A stretch of DNA of 64,000 nt from Terriglobales bacterium (GCA_015655585.1 JAATEV010000068.1:1-64000); one strand, 5' to 3'; positions 29,161 to 41,025 are shown, counted from the first letter of the stretch. Notes: a model not told the origin generated them from the sequence alone. A program made the numbers and translations.

Positions 29161-29321
29161 GGTGTGAGATTGCTTTTGCGGGTGGCGAGGCAATGTTTCT
29201 TTGGGAGATCGAATGTGAGGTCGTTCCAGAAGCGAATTCTTCCTCGGTATGACAGGGGGTTGGGTTGAGTGGAGGAGGAAGAAAGACAACTGCAAAGCAA
29301 CTGCTTCCGGGCTTGGAGCGG

Positions 29322-29390
29322 TATGGGTAGAAAAGCGGGTTTCTCCGCTTCGCAGTGCGATGAAGCCGCGCTGCTCCGGTCGAAATGACG
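29322..29390. repeat. Dispersed intergenic repeat R4 (copy 2)
   Basis: tatgggtagaaaagcgggtttctccgcttcgcagtgcgatgaagccgcgctgctccggtcgaaatgacg. Confidence 0.7.
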
Positions 29391-29561
29391 AAATTTAGGG
29401 ATGGTGTGCAAGAAAAGCAACAACAAGAACAACGGCAGGCGTTTCTCCACTATGGCGGCAAAAACGCCGCCCCCGGTCGAGATGACGTGCCTTGGTGGAG
29501 GCCGGGATGAAAGACAAGAGCAACCGCAAGGTCTCTGGAAAGCTTTCAGAGGCTCTAAAGG

Positions 29562-30743
29562 CTAGCGGGAGGCGGCGGTTGCGGCGCGGTATTTGTGGGA
29601 GAAGCGCTGGAGGAGGGCCTTGCGAGCGGGGGTTTCCACGAAGCGGTAGGCGACCAGCGAGAGCAGGACCAGGATCACGTAGGAGATCCAGGGATCGAAG
29701 GCTGCCAGATGAAGGCGCTCAGGCACTCGATAGATGTGGAGGAGCTGGTAGAAGTTGAAGTGGATGAGGTAGAGGCAGTAGGTGCTTTCGCCAACGAGCA
29801 GAAGCGGACGGCTGGCGAAGACGGACGAGATGGCATGGGGGCCGCTGAGGCCGAGGACAAGCGCGGCGAAGAGAGGGGTCATCAGGCCGCCATGCATAAG
29901 CAGGTAGGGCGTGTGGCCGACGATGGAGTAGAAGAAGACTCCCACGGCCAGAAGACTGACCGCGGCGAGCGTAAAGCGCTGGCGCGGGCTGAGAGTGAGG
30001 GCGAGCTGGAGCTTGCCGAGCGTGACTCCGCCGAGGAAGGTGCAGACATAGGGGAGAGGCGTGTACTTGAGGAAGCGGAGAAGCTGGCTGGAGCTGTAGC
30101 GGTCGATGGGGCCTGCGATGTGGTCGGGATTGAAGATGAGATAGAGGGCGTGGGGAACCAGTCCAAGAATCCAGAGACCACAGAGAAGGAAGAGGAGGTT
30201 CCGCGGCTGTTTAGGCCAGGAGATGCGGATGAGCCAGGGGAAGGCCGCGTAGAGCATGAACTCGCAGGAGAGGGTCCAGGCGACGGTATTCCAGAAGGTG
30301 GCGAGCGAAGGGCTCCAGCCCTGGAGGACGAAGGGGGTGAGGACGACTCCCTGCCAGAACTCGGCGTGGGAGCGGACATGCCACTCGTCCTGCAACATGC
30401 GGAAGGAGAGAAGGAGCACGAGGAAATAGACGGGGTAGAGACGAGCGAAACGGGCCAGCCAGAACTCGCGCTTGCTGAGGGTCTGGGCGCGGTCGGCGTA
30501 GTTGTAGGTGAGGACGTAGCCGGAGATCAGGAAGAAGACACTGACGAAGACGTATCCGTTGTCCACGATGGGAAAGAGGATGCCGAGATGCGGCGGGGTG
30601 AAGTGAAACAGGACGATAGCCAGCGCGAGGACGGTGCGAATGCCGGTGAGAGCCGGGAGTTGAGGCCTGCGGATGGTTGCTGCCGCCGAGTTGGGCGCAG
30701 GAGTCGTCGGCTTGGCCTCAGGTTCCAGAAGGTTGGTTTTCAC
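29562..30743 (-). CDS. Acyltransferase family 3 (OafA/NodX-like) membrane protein
   Basis: LPALTGIRTVLALAIVLFHFTPPHLG, many TM helices, STYCLYLIHFNFYQ. Confidence 0.9.
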   Translation of the reverse strand: MKTNLLEPEAKPTTPAPNSAAATIRRPQLPALTGIRTVLALAIVLFHFTPPHLGILFPIVDNGYVFVSVFFLISGYVLTYNYADRAQTLSKREFWLARFARLYPVYFLVLLLSFRMLQDEWHVRSHAEFWQGVVLTPFVLQGWSPSLATFWNTVAWTLSCEFMLYAAFPWLIRISWPKQPRNLLFLLCGLWILGLVPHALYLIFNPDHIAGPIDRYSSSQLLRFLKYTPLPYVCTFLGGVTLGKLQLALTLSPRQRFTLAAVSLLAVGVFFYSIVGHTPYLLMHGGLMTPLFAALVLGLSGPHAISSVFASRPLLLVGESTYCLYLIHFNFYQLLHIYRVPERLHLAAFDPWISYVILVLLSLVAYRFVETPARKALLQRFSHKYRAATAASR

Positions 30744-30986
30744 TCGTTACTCTTCCTGGTCTCGTCCTGAAAGAATTGGATGCAGTGAAGGCATTAGTCT
30801 CTATAAACGCCGTTTCGCGAAGTTTGACGCAAAATAAGCGCCAAAGGATTCGATTTTGCTCCATTTCCACCGGTCTGGGGGCAGCCGGAGCAGAACAGAA
30901 GCAGCAACCGGGCCTCTAAACTTTGCACAGACGGACGGTTTGGGAACCACGCCTGCGATTCTGTTCGCGGCAACGTGCAACGCTGG

Positions 30987-31691
30987 TCAGGCCGTGACCA
31001 GAGAGCCGATCTTATCGCCTTTGACGACACGGACAATGTTTCCGGACTCACGCATACTGAAGACCATCATCGGCATGTTGTTGTCTTTACAGAGCGAGAC
31101 AGCGGTGGTGTCCATGACGCGGAGGTTGAGGCGAAGGATGTCGTTGTAGGTGATCTGCTCGAAACGGGTGGCGGCAGAGTCGACCTTGGGATCGGCGGTG
31201 TAGATGCCATCCACGGAGGTGGCCTTGAGCAGGATGTCGGCCTTGATCTCCATGGCGCGGAGGCTGGCGGCGGTATCGGTAGAGAAGAATGGGTTGCCGG
31301 TTCCGGCAGCGAAGATGACAACGCGGCCTTTTTCGAGGTGGCGCATGGCGCGGCGGCGGATATAAGGCTCGGCGACCTCGTGCATCTCGATGGCGGACAT
31401 GACGCGGCAGTGGAGGCTGAGCTTTTCGATGGCGTCCTGCAGGGCGATGGAGTTGATGACGGTGGAGAGCATCCCCATGTGGTCGGCGGCGACGCGATCC
31501 ATATCGATGGCCTGCTGGGCTACGCCACGAAAGAAATTGCCTCCCCCGACAACGATGCCGATCTGGCAGCCGAGCGCGTGGACGGCAGCAATCTCTGCGG
31601 CGATTTTGTGGATGAAGACGGCGTCGATACCGAAGCCCTTGCCGGCGGCCAGGGCTTCCCCGGAGATCTTAAGGAGGACTCTCTTGTACAT
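30987..31691 (-). CDS. pyrH: UMP kinase
   Basis: [23 protein letters not shown]...[10 protein letters not shown]...[19 protein letters not shown]. Confidence 0.97.
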   Translation of the reverse strand: MYKRVLLKISGEALAAGKGFGIDAVFIHKIAAEIAAVHALGCQIGIVVGGGNFFRGVAQQAIDMDRVAADHMGMLSTVINSIALQDAIEKLSLHCRVMSAIEMHEVAEPYIRRRAMRHLEKGRVVIFAAGTGNPFFSTDTAASLRAMEIKADILLKATSVDGIYTADPKVDSAATRFEQITYNDILRLNLRVMDTTAVSLCKDNNMPMMVFSMRESGNIVRVVKGDKIGSLVTA

Positions 31692-31792
31692 GTCAGGTTC
31701 AAGTATCGCATGGCCGGAGGGGAGTCCGGGACTTCCTCAACTGGCGGGTCTTTCGTCCACGCAGCCCCCCTGACGTCTACACTGATAGATAC

Positions 31793-32884
31793 ATGAATAA
31801 GCTGGTTGCCGGAAACCTTGTCCACCGCCCATTACGCTCGCTGATCAGTTGCCTGGCCATCGCAATCGAGGTGGTGATGATCCTCTCGATCACCGCGATC
31901 CTGATGGGCAAACTGAACGGCTTCAAGACGAGGCAGAACGGCATAGGCATGGACATGTTCGTCCGGCCGAACTCGACGAACAACTTTATCGGCATGAGCC
32001 CGGCGGGGTCTTCGATCAAGGTGGCCGACGTGCTGGGCAGGATTCCGCATGTCGTTGTCTCGGCGCCGGTGAACGTACAGATTACGAGCTCGCTGGACAG
32101 CATCTACGGGATCGACTTCAAGAGCTTCAACGACCTGTTGCCGTTCAGCTTTCTCTCGGGAGGGCCGTTTCAACATCCCTTCGACATCATTCTCGACGAC
32201 TACGCGGCGGAGGGGAAGAAGGTCGGCGACACGATCCAGTTGCTGAACCATGCGTTCCGCATCTGCGGCATTGTGGAGCATGGCAAAGGCGGCCGGAAGT
32301 TTATGCCGATTGAGACGATGGGGCAGATCACCGGCACCGAGGGCAAGGCCACGATGTTCTACCTGCGGACGGAAGACCCGCCGAAGTACCAGGAGGATAT
32401 CCGGAAGGCGATTCTGGCTACTCCCGGCATGAGCACGTACAACGTGGCCACGGCGGAGGAGTATCTCTCTTCGATCTCACCGGACCGGCTGCCGGGCTTC
32501 AATATCGGGCTGCGGGCGACAATTGGCATCGCTGCCGTCATCGGGTTTCTGGTGATCTTTCAGTCCATGTACACCGCCGTAATGGAGCGCACGCGAGAGA
32601 TCGGTATTCTGAAGTCAATGGGAGCTTCGCGCTCGTACATCGTCGGAATCGTGCTGCGGGAGACGGGCGTGCTGGCGGGGATTGGGATTGCGGTTGGAAT
32701 TGCGGCGAGTTTCCTCCTGAGCGCGGCACTCAACGCCCGGTTCCCGACGCTGGACTTCGTTATCAACGTTCCGTATGTCTGGAAGTCTGTACTGATTGCC
32801 TTCACCGGAGCTTTGCTGGGAGCGCTCTATCCGGCGATGAAGGCCGCGAGCAAGGACCCGATTGATGCCCTGTCTTACGAGTAG
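31793..32884 (+). CDS. FtsX/MacB-type ABC transporter permease
   Basis: N-terminal TM, periplasmic domain, RTREIGILKSMGASRSYIVGIVLRETGVLAGIGIAVG, C-terminal DPIDALSYE. Confidence 0.9.
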   Translation: MNKLVAGNLVHRPLRSLISCLAIAIEVVMILSITAILMGKLNGFKTRQNGIGMDMFVRPNSTNNFIGMSPAGSSIKVADVLGRIPHVVVSAPVNVQITSSLDSIYGIDFKSFNDLLPFSFLSGGPFQHPFDIILDDYAAEGKKVGDTIQLLNHAFRICGIVEHGKGGRKFMPIETMGQITGTEGKATMFYLRTEDPPKYQEDIRKAILATPGMSTYNVATAEEYLSSISPDRLPGFNIGLRATIGIAAVIGFLVIFQSMYTAVMERTREIGILKSMGASRSYIVGIVLRETGVLAGIGIAVGIAASFLLSAALNARFPTLDFVINVPYVWKSVLIAFTGALLGALYPAMKAASKDPIDALSYE

Positions 32885-33024
32885 AGCGAACTGGCTTTCC
32901 TGCCGTCATTTATTTCCCTTCTGACTTGGATAAGGCACCGTTTTGAGGCGGTTTTACGACCAAAAGAGGCTTTTAGAATCTTTTTCGAGTGTTTTAATAG
33001 AAGATCAGGTCTTTAACAGAAGCG

Positions 33025-34707
33025 ATGAATCGGTCCCGGCTTTCTTTCCCATCCCGCGCTGTACGAACGATCGAAGCGCTGCTTCTGGCGGCCGCCGCGA
33101 TCTTTCTTGCGCTGCATGGCCTGCATTTGAGCGCCGATTTTCCGAACCACTCCCCGTGGATGGACTGGGCCAAATATACGGACGAGGGCTGGTATGGCGA
33201 CGCCGCGATCCGCCACTTTCAGCGCGGCCACTGGTATCTGCCCGGAGACTTCAACCCGGCGGTAGCTCTGCCGGTATGGCCCCTGCTGGAGGGACTCCTG
33301 TTCCACTTCACGGGAGTCAACCTGATTGCGGCACGCGGGCTGGCGGTCGGGGTGTTTGCGCTGATCCTCGTGAGCTCGTACCTGCTGCTGCGGCGGTGGG
33401 ATGGGCTGGCTGAAGATTCCATCCCCGCAGACAAGCCAACGAAGTCGCTTGCTCCTGCGATTGCGGTGCTTCTGCTGGCGGTAAGCCCGTTCTGCTATGT
33501 CTTTACGCGCCTGGCGATCCTGGAGCCGCTCCTGATCCTGCTCATGCTGCTGGCCCTGCGGGCTGCGTCGTATGCCAGCCCGGAGACCGATCTTCTGAAG
33601 CGGCAGTGGCGCGGCGCGGGGGCACTCCTGGCCCTTGGGCTGCTCCTCCCCCTGATGGTCCTGACCAAGACGACCGCAATTTTTCTGATTCCGGCGATAC
33701 TGTGGGTGCTGTGGGCTCGCGCAGGCTACAGTCTGAGGCCGTTTCTGCGGATCGCCGTACCGCCCGCACTGCTGGGTGCGGCTCTGTGGATGGGCTACTT
33801 CGGCCTGATGGTTCACGCCAGCTTTCTTGAGGACTACCGCTACCTCTTCGCAGCCAACTCCTACACCGGCATCACCCTGGAGAATGCGGCTTCGGTGCTG
33901 CACGATACCGTCTCCAGCGGACTGTGGATGGGAAAGATTCTGTATCCGCTTGCCATTGCAGCCTCGATGCTGGCGGTTGGGCTCGGATTCCTTCGCCCTC
34001 GGCGGTTTCGGAGTCCGCTGGTTGGGGCGCTGATTCTGTGGGCGTTGGGCTATGCCGGATTCCTCTCGTACCACGACAATCTTCAGCCTCGGTACTACCT
34101 GGTGATCGCGGTTCCGCTTACTCTGCTGGTGGCAGTCGTGTTTGAGGGCCTTCGGAGCGCGGTATCGGCTGGCGCGGCGAGACCGTATCTTCGGCTGGCC
34201 AGCGCAGGCGCGTTTGCGGCTGTTGCGATTCTTGCGGCGAGCGATGCGAGGCAGACCCTGGGGTATGTGCGCACGCCTGAGTACACCTTCGCCAGCGCCG
34301 CGGACCAGATCCACAGGATCATCGCCGCCGACCGAACGCATAATCCGCTGGTGCTGTCGATCAGCGGCTCGAACCTGTCATTGATGACGGGGCTGCCGTC
34401 GATCTGCGACGACTTCGGGACGATGGAGCTGGATGCCCGGGTGCGGACGTACCACCCCGGCTGGTACGTCGCCTGGAACTACGTCGAGGACGACAAGATG
34501 GAGGCGCTGGCGCCGATCTATCACCTGCGCCGTGTCGCCGAGTTCCCTGCGATGGACGACCCGGAACGCAACCTGTTGATTCTTTATCGTCTCGATCCCC
34601 CGGAACGCAAAACTCCACGACAGCACCAGCAAAACCCATCCCCACGCTTGCTGGAGTCCAGCTTCAGCCAGCATAAGGCCGCCTCGACCGATTCCAGAAG
34701 AGACTAG
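33025..34707 (+). CDS. Glycosyltransferase family 39 / ArnT-like membrane protein
   Basis: Polytopic membrane protein; DEGWYGDAAIRHF acidic first-loop motif typical of GT39/PMT-like enzymes. Confidence 0.75.
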   Translation: MNRSRLSFPSRAVRTIEALLLAAAAIFLALHGLHLSADFPNHSPWMDWAKYTDEGWYGDAAIRHFQRGHWYLPGDFNPAVALPVWPLLEGLLFHFTGVNLIAARGLAVGVFALILVSSYLLLRRWDGLAEDSIPADKPTKSLAPAIAVLLLAVSPFCYVFTRLAILEPLLILLMLLALRAASYASPETDLLKRQWRGAGALLALGLLLPLMVLTKTTAIFLIPAILWVLWARAGYSLRPFLRIAVPPALLGAALWMGYFGLMVHASFLEDYRYLFAANSYTGITLENAASVLHDTVSSGLWMGKILYPLAIAASMLAVGLGFLRPRRFRSPLVGALILWALGYAGFLSYHDNLQPRYYLVIAVPLTLLVAVVFEGLRSAVSAGAARPYLRLASAGAFAAVAILAASDARQTLGYVRTPEYTFASAADQIHRIIAADRTHNPLVLSISGSNLSLMTGLPSICDDFGTMELDARVRTYHPGWYVAWNYVEDDKMEALAPIYHLRRVAEFPAMDDPERNLLILYRLDPPERKTPRQHQQNPSPRLLESSFSQHKAASTDSRRD

Positions 34708-34747
34708 CCGACTGGCGTTCGACAGCGAGAATCTAACGCACATTTCA

Positions 34748-34776
34748 TTGACTTCCCCCATCAGGTTCGCTATCCT
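34748..34776 (+). promoter_or_regulatory. Sigma70-like promoter upstream of rplM leader
   Basis: TTGACT (34748-34753), 17-bp spacer, TATCCT (34771-34776). Confidence 0.6.
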
Positions 34777-34782
34777 GTTTAC

Positions 34783-34955
34783 TCGCGCAACCTTGGCGGC
34801 TGTGTCTTCGTGTGTCTGCGAATACATAGAGCCCGAGGCGCCGTAGTGGACGATTGGAGCAGCAGAGCCAATTCTGGCGGCAGTTCCTCCCGTGAACCAC
34901 TCCTCAAGCCGACAACAGGCTTTTGTGCGAAGTCCCTAGCGGTACGGCTTTTTTG
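34783..34955 (+). ncRNA. Candidate structured RNA or rplM leader (identity unresolved)
   Basis: Own -35/-10; nested hairpin GTGG-ACGATT-GGAG...GCCA-ATTC-TGGC...CCTCC-CGTGAA-CCAC; ends with aagccg...cggctt + T-run. Confidence 0.35.
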
Positions 34956-35120
34956 TGTGCGGAGAGATTCGCTCCCATCACTCAGCCATCTGCCCGGAAC
35001 AATATTTGCTTGAAGCAGTCCCTAACCGGCTGTCCGTAAGTTGCGGTAAAAATCGTTCCATCCTTTCTTCATGCACCACGCCGAACACTGAAGACGGCAG
35101 AAACAAGGAGTAACCCAGAG

Positions 35121-35570
35121 ATGTCCACGACAATCCCAAGCGGCAAAGATATCAAGCGCAAATGGTTTGTGCTCGATGCCAGCGGCAAAACCCTCGGCCG
35201 CCTCGCCACCCAAGCGGCCAGCGTGCTTGCCGGTAAGCTGAACCCTCTCTACACCCCCTACATCGATATGGGTGACCACGTTATCATCGTCAACGCCGAA
35301 AAGATTGTTCTTACCGGCCTGAAGGCTGATCAGAAGCTCTATCGCCGCTATACCGGCTTCCCCGGCGGTCTTCGCGAAGAGTCGTTCGTCAAGCTGCTCG
35401 CCCGCCGTCCCGAGGCGATCGTCGAACAGGCTGTGAAGGGAATGCTTCCCAAGTCGAAGCTCGGACGCCAGATGGCCACTAAGCTGAAGGTTTACAAGGG
35501 CAGCCAGCATCCGCACCTTGCCCAGCAGCCGGTTCCGTTGGAGCTTCCCTCCAGCGCGGCCAAGGCTTAG
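35121..35570 (+). CDS. rplM: 50S ribosomal protein L13
   Basis: [49 protein letters not shown]. Confidence 0.98.
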   Translation: MSTTIPSGKDIKRKWFVLDASGKTLGRLATQAASVLAGKLNPLYTPYIDMGDHVIIVNAEKIVLTGLKADQKLYRRYTGFPGGLREESFVKLLARRPEAIVEQAVKGMLPKSKLGRQMATKLKVYKGSQHPHLAQQPVPLELPSSAAKA

Positions 35571-35668
35571 TCTTTCAGGATTCGAAGCAGCGGAATTTTG
35601 AAGGCCGCTGAACAAAACGGGCCGTCCAGGGATTGATCCCCGGGCCTTTTACAAGTTCAAGGAGCATC

Positions 35669-36064
35669 ATGGCAGATCTGATTCAGTACTACGGAACCGG
35701 CCGTCGCAAGTCCTCGATTGCACGCGTTTTTTTGCGTCCGGGCAGCGGCAAATTTACCGTCAACAAGAAGGAGTGCGATGTTTACTTCGTCACTCCGCAG
35801 CAGCGTGCCTCGGCACGCCGTCCGCTGGGCATCGCCGATATCGGCGAGACCTTTGACGTCATCACCACCGTGCGTGGCGGCGGCGTAATGGGTCAGGCCG
35901 ACGCGGTGAAGCTTGGAATTGCCCGCGCCCTGATGGAGTTCAATCCTGAACTCCGCAAGGCGCTGAAGTCCGAAGGCCTCGTTACCCGCGACTCGCGTGG
36001 TAAGGAGCGCAAGAAGTACGGTCAGAAGGGCGCTCGCGCTCGCTTCCAGTTCTCCAAGCGCTAA
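35669..36064 (+). CDS. rpsI: 30S ribosomal protein S9
   Basis: [26 protein letters not shown]...[17 protein letters not shown]. Confidence 0.98.
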   Translation: MADLIQYYGTGRRKSSIARVFLRPGSGKFTVNKKECDVYFVTPQQRASARRPLGIADIGETFDVITTVRGGGVMGQADAVKLGIARALMEFNPELRKALKSEGLVTRDSRGKERKKYGQKGARARFQFSKR

Positions 36065-36265
36065 ACGTGCCGGCAAGTCTGCTTGCCGCCGCTTGAGACA
36101 GGAAGACCGCAGTTTTATGGAGGAGCTCCGAGGGGTTTTCCCTCGCCTCCTCCATCGCATCACCCGCAGGCTTTACCACTTGCGGCAAGGAGTCAAATCT
36201 CCCGCACGCGGGATCAATCCAGGCATCGGTGGGGATCTCCCGGCTGCCTTAACTAAGGAGTTACT

Positions 36266-37201
<936 letters not shown>

Positions 37202-37333
37202 ATCAGCCACGAAGACTCCACCTGAGAGCGTGGCGGCCTCCGCGAAAGCGAATTCGGCGCCACGCTCTTTCTGCGTCAACGACGCAGTAACATACACGCT
37301 GCATCATCAATGAGAAGGATTGCGAACACCATC

Positions 37334-37993
37334 ATGAGCGAAACTACCGTAAAGATCGACGCAAAGCTGGTCAAAGAACTCCGCGAAAAGTCCGGCGCCC
37401 CCATGGGCGACTGCCTCAAGGCCCTCCAGGAAGCCAAGGGCGATATGGAAGACGCCTTTGTTGTGCTGCGCAAGCGCGGCATGGCCTCGGCGGCCAAGAA
37501 GGCGAGCCGCACCACGAACGAGGGCGCGGTGGGAACCTATATCCACGCAGGCGGCAAGATCGGCGTTCTGCTGGAGCTGAACTGCGAGTCGGACTTCGTG
37601 GCTCGCACGGACGACTTCCAGGAGCTGCTGCGCGATATCGCGATGCACATCGCCGCGGTCGATCCCCGCTTCGTCAGCCGTGAGGACGTGACCGCAGCCG
37701 ATCTGGAGCGTGAGAAGGACGTTTACCGCGCCCAGGCCGCTGCTACCGGCAAGCCGGCGAACATTATCGAGAAGATGCTCGAAGGCAAGCTTGCCAAGTT
37801 CTACGAGGAGTTCTGCCTGCTGGATCAGCCGTTCATCAAGGAGTCCTCGCAGACGATCACCCAGTTGATCGCGAGCAAGGTCGCCAAGCTCGGCGAAAAT
37901 ATCTCGGTTCGCCGCTTCGCCCGCTTCAAGGTCGGCGCTCCGGATTGGACCGTTGCTACCACCAAGCAGGCCGCTGAAGAGACGCAGGCCTAG
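37334..37993 (+). CDS. tsf: Elongation factor Ts
   Basis: VKELREKSGAPMGDCLKALQEAKGDMEDAFVVLRKRG...ELNCESDFVARTDDF. Confidence 0.98.
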   Translation: MSETTVKIDAKLVKELREKSGAPMGDCLKALQEAKGDMEDAFVVLRKRGMASAAKKASRTTNEGAVGTYIHAGGKIGVLLELNCESDFVARTDDFQELLRDIAMHIAAVDPRFVSREDVTAADLEREKDVYRAQAAATGKPANIIEKMLEGKLAKFYEEFCLLDQPFIKESSQTITQLIASKVAKLGENISVRRFARFKVGAPDWTVATTKQAAEETQA

Positions 37994-38015
37994 AACTTTA
38001 TACAAGGCCCAACAG

Positions 38016-38046
38016 AAGAGCCCGGCCGCGATGGCCGGGCTTTTCT
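38016..38046 (+). terminator. Rho-independent terminator after tsf
   Basis: agAGCCCGGCCgcgatGGCCGGGCTtttctg. Confidence 0.9.
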
Positions 38047-38120
38047 GTTGAGAGCTAAATATTTTTGCCGCGGAGACAATATCACCCTGCACAGATTGCT
38101 GGAGATACTTTCATGGATGC

Positions 38121-39602
38121 CTATCGACGGGCAGCAAGGCCGACAGGATTGCTCCCGATGACGGTCCTTCGCGGCGATCGGACGAAGATGTCACCGAAGA
38201 GCGGCATCAGGTAGCGCGTCGAAAACGCCATAAAGATAATGAGAGCAGCCCTGTATCCCAGAGTATAGACAAGAAGGCTTAATCCTCCCTCCGGGGCGAT
38301 CTGGGAGAAGATCAGGAGCACGAGCAGTCCCCATGGAGAATTGCGAACATCTCCACAGAGCGAATCGAACACTGTGAAAAGCATGAAGTAAAGAATGGGG
38401 GCGATGATGAGGACTCCAGCCCACCTCATGATGTGATACGACTCGCCTACGGGACTGAAAGAGATGCCTGTGGTTATATCGTCGTCCGCAAGATACCCCA
38501 TCTGGTGGGCATACAGATTTCCACCTCTCCAGACAGGCTTATTCTGCCAGATGAAATGCGGGACCAGATTGGCGAAGTAGATATAGACGGGAAGAATTCC
38601 GGGTTCAACCCCTTGTTCTGTCAGATTAACCAGATTATCGTCCGGGCCGATCATCTGAGTACGGTCTAGAAAGCCATGGTGTTGGTTGTAGTAGTTGAGA
38701 ATTCCATTTTGCTCTAACTCGATCTCACTCTTCTTGAACTCGCTGCGTACTCTATCTAGATCCGTCAACAAGGAGACGGAATCATCTATGTTGTCCAACA
38801 GATTGGGTTTCCTAAACATGCGGCCATACTGCGAGTAAGGAACCAGATAATAGATCGAAATGAAGGACACAACAATTAACACTGCTATCTGAGCCGGGGA
38901 GAAACGATAACGCCGCGCGGCTGCAGCGAGTATCAGGCAGACCAAGGGAGTAAACATCCCTTCTTTCGTAAATCCCAAGAGACCAACGGAGAAAAGAGCA
39001 CATCCCGAGATCAATACGGGAAGATTAACGAGACGAATTCCCCCGCTGCGGCGTATGGTATCGAAAACACCTACAAGCAACGCTACTTCGAGAAAGTGGT
39101 TGAGTTGGCCGAGAGCACTAAGAATTGACCCATCTTCTCTAGGTACCACTAGCAGGAGGAATGTCACGAATAAGCCGATGAACATGAAGCCAACGGTAGC
39201 GCTGGACATGGTCTCGTCGGTAACGAAGTTGGCAAGAAGGGCACGCTTGGGAACGACTCGCTTGCTGACAAAGACTGCGGCAAGCATTCCGCTGATGCCT
39301 CCGACGTAAGCTTTTGCCGTTTGAATGGGAACGTGGAGATTGGAGTCCGCAGCTTCGCCGAAGAAGGCTTTTCCAACCAGGCCGACGATGACGGCCAGCA
39401 GCGAAAAAAAGAAGATATAAGCGCCCGAGGGACGAGTCAACCCACCGGCCAGGTTAAACGCTACTCCAGCTATATTGATGAAAAGAAAGCATAAAATAGA
39501 AAAGAGGGGAGCAGTCCCCTCGATGAGCTGCACCGCGCAGAGGATGAGGGAGAAGATGCAGACGTAGGCGAGGGGAATCCTCTCTGGGAAGGGGAGATAC
39601 AC
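38121..39602 (-). CDS. Polytopic membrane protein, oligosaccharide/O-antigen polymerase-like
   Basis: ~12 predicted hydrophobic segments with a large extracytoplasmic loop; Wzy-like architecture only. Confidence 0.5.
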   Translation of the reverse strand: MYLPFPERIPLAYVCIFSLILCAVQLIEGTAPLFSILCFLFINIAGVAFNLAGGLTRPSGAYIFFFSLLAVIVGLVGKAFFGEAADSNLHVPIQTAKAYVGGISGMLAAVFVSKRVVPKRALLANFVTDETMSSATVGFMFIGLFVTFLLLVVPREDGSILSALGQLNHFLEVALLVGVFDTIRRSGGIRLVNLPVLISGCALFSVGLLGFTKEGMFTPLVCLILAAAARRYRFSPAQIAVLIVVSFISIYYLVPYSQYGRMFRKPNLLDNIDDSVSLLTDLDRVRSEFKKSEIELEQNGILNYYNQHHGFLDRTQMIGPDDNLVNLTEQGVEPGILPVYIYFANLVPHFIWQNKPVWRGGNLYAHQMGYLADDDITTGISFSPVGESYHIMRWAGVLIIAPILYFMLFTVFDSLCGDVRNSPWGLLVLLIFSQIAPEGGLSLLVYTLGYRAALIIFMAFSTRYLMPLFGDIFVRSPRRTVIGSNPVGLAARR

Positions 39603-39904
39603 GCAGTCTCTTTTCAGGTAGCTATGCTAAATGCAGCGTTAGAAACGGCAGAATCTTACAGAGAAACCTTCGCATGGCACGCGGTCAGCGAAAAACCTTA
39701 TAGAAGCCATGATAGAGAGAAAGAGTAAGAGGGTCAAAAGCTGGTTTGCGGGTGGTGTTTGCGCCTGAGCTCAAACATTCTTTTCATGATGTCATTTTGT
39801 GGTGAACTGCTTTGACTTGAGGGGGATACAGCGATATTCTTCGTGCAGAATGGATTGTTTCCGATATAGAGGGCAATGAGGTTGGTTCTGGGCTAGCGGA
39901 GCGA

Positions 39905-40327
39905 ATGGAAAGATTCTGCGACGAGCTGCGGTTGGAACGGGAACGGCGCCAGGTCTCGATTGAGACGATCTGCGCGGAGACGAAGGTCTCGCCGCGCCAT
40001 CTGCAGGCGCTGGAGGCTGGCGAGTATAGCCAGTTGCCGGGGGGAGTCTTCCGCAAGGGTATTGTGCGGAGCTACCTGAGAGTCCTGAACCTGGACGAAA
40101 CCCCTTGGATTGAACGATTTGAAGCCAGTCTGCGCGAGAGCGGCACAGGCGGAGGCGAGGACACAGACTGGATGGAGTTCGCGGAAAATGTAAGGAGAAC
40201 CCGGACTGGAGCGGAGGATAGTTCTCTAAACCGGGGTCGTTGGATGGGCGTGGGGATGATGGTGGTCTCGCTGGCGGCACTGGGGTGGGGAGTCTGGAAG
40301 TTTGCCCTGCATGGGCGTCTGTTCTGA
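39905..40327 (+). CDS. RodZ-like HTH protein with single C-terminal TM
   Basis: FCDELRLERERRQVSIETICAETKVSPRHLQALEAGEYSQLPGGVFRKGIVRSYLRVLNLD, then TM VGMMVVSLAALGWGVW. Confidence 0.85.
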   Translation: MERFCDELRLERERRQVSIETICAETKVSPRHLQALEAGEYSQLPGGVFRKGIVRSYLRVLNLDETPWIERFEASLRESGTGGGEDTDWMEFAENVRRTRTGAEDSSLNRGRWMGVGMMVVSLAALGWGVWKFALHGRLF

Positions 40328-40561
40328 TTTTCCTTCATTAAATTCTTCGAGGCAGGAACCCTGTTTTTTGCTGGGGTCTGGCAAAAATGAGGTGCTCGGA
40401 CCATGGTTTTGGATGGTTCGGTTGTGGTTCCCAGCGTATTTTTTCGTGGTGCGAGGATGGCCGTTCTTCCGGGGGCGGAAAATATGCCACTTCTTTGAAA
40501 TTTAATATTGGGGCCTGTCGGGATTTGGGTTCGCTCTAAGAACAAACAAAAACAACAACAA

Positions 40562-40630
40562 TAAATCAGTCGCTTCGCCCTGCGGGCTTCGCTCCAGCCT
40601 TCGGCAGAGCGGTGGTCGCTTCGCGACGGC
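40562..40630. repeat. Dispersed intergenic repeat R2 (copy 2)
   Basis: aaatcagtcgcttcgccctgcgggcttcgctccagccttcggcagagcggtggtcgcttcgcgacgg. Confidence 0.75.
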
Positions 40631-40785
40631 TTTTTGTGGCCGGGCTGAAGCCTGCCCTATCTCAAAGGCAAGTGCAACAGCAAAGGCAAGAACAAACAAC
40701 AGCAGCGGCAAACGCTACCGCAGGTTTCTTCTGCAGAGTCAGAGGAGGAAGAGAGGGTGGCGAGGAGGCTTGGGGCGTCCTACAG

Positions 40786-41025
40786 TTATTTGGCCAGCTT
40801 GCTCTGCGTGAGGTCGAGCAGGTCGCCTACGTTCTTGAGATCCTGTAGCTCGCCGAGGGCGAACTTGATCTTGAAGCGATTCTCGATGGCGAGGATGATG
40901 TTGAGGTGCGCGAAGGAGTCCCAGTCCTCTACGGTGTAGGTGCTGGACTCGCGGGTCAGGACGAGGTTGGGCTGGTCGAGTACGTCGCGAAAGATGTCCT
41001 GCACTTCGGGGAGAAGGTTATCCAT
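40786..41025 (-). CDS. Acyl carrier protein
   Basis: 79 aa; VEDWDSFAHLNIILAIENRFKIKFALGEL with phosphopantetheine DS(F) site. Confidence 0.85.
   Translation of the reverse strand: MDNLLPEVQDIFRDVLDQPNLVLTRESSTYTVEDWDSFAHLNIILAIENRFKIKFALGELQDLKNVGDLLDLTQSKLAK

Noticed and set aside
33013-34341. 442-aa minus-strand ORF opposite the GT39 gene
   Set aside because: Low-complexity Gln/Arg/Pro antisense shadow with no recognisable domain.
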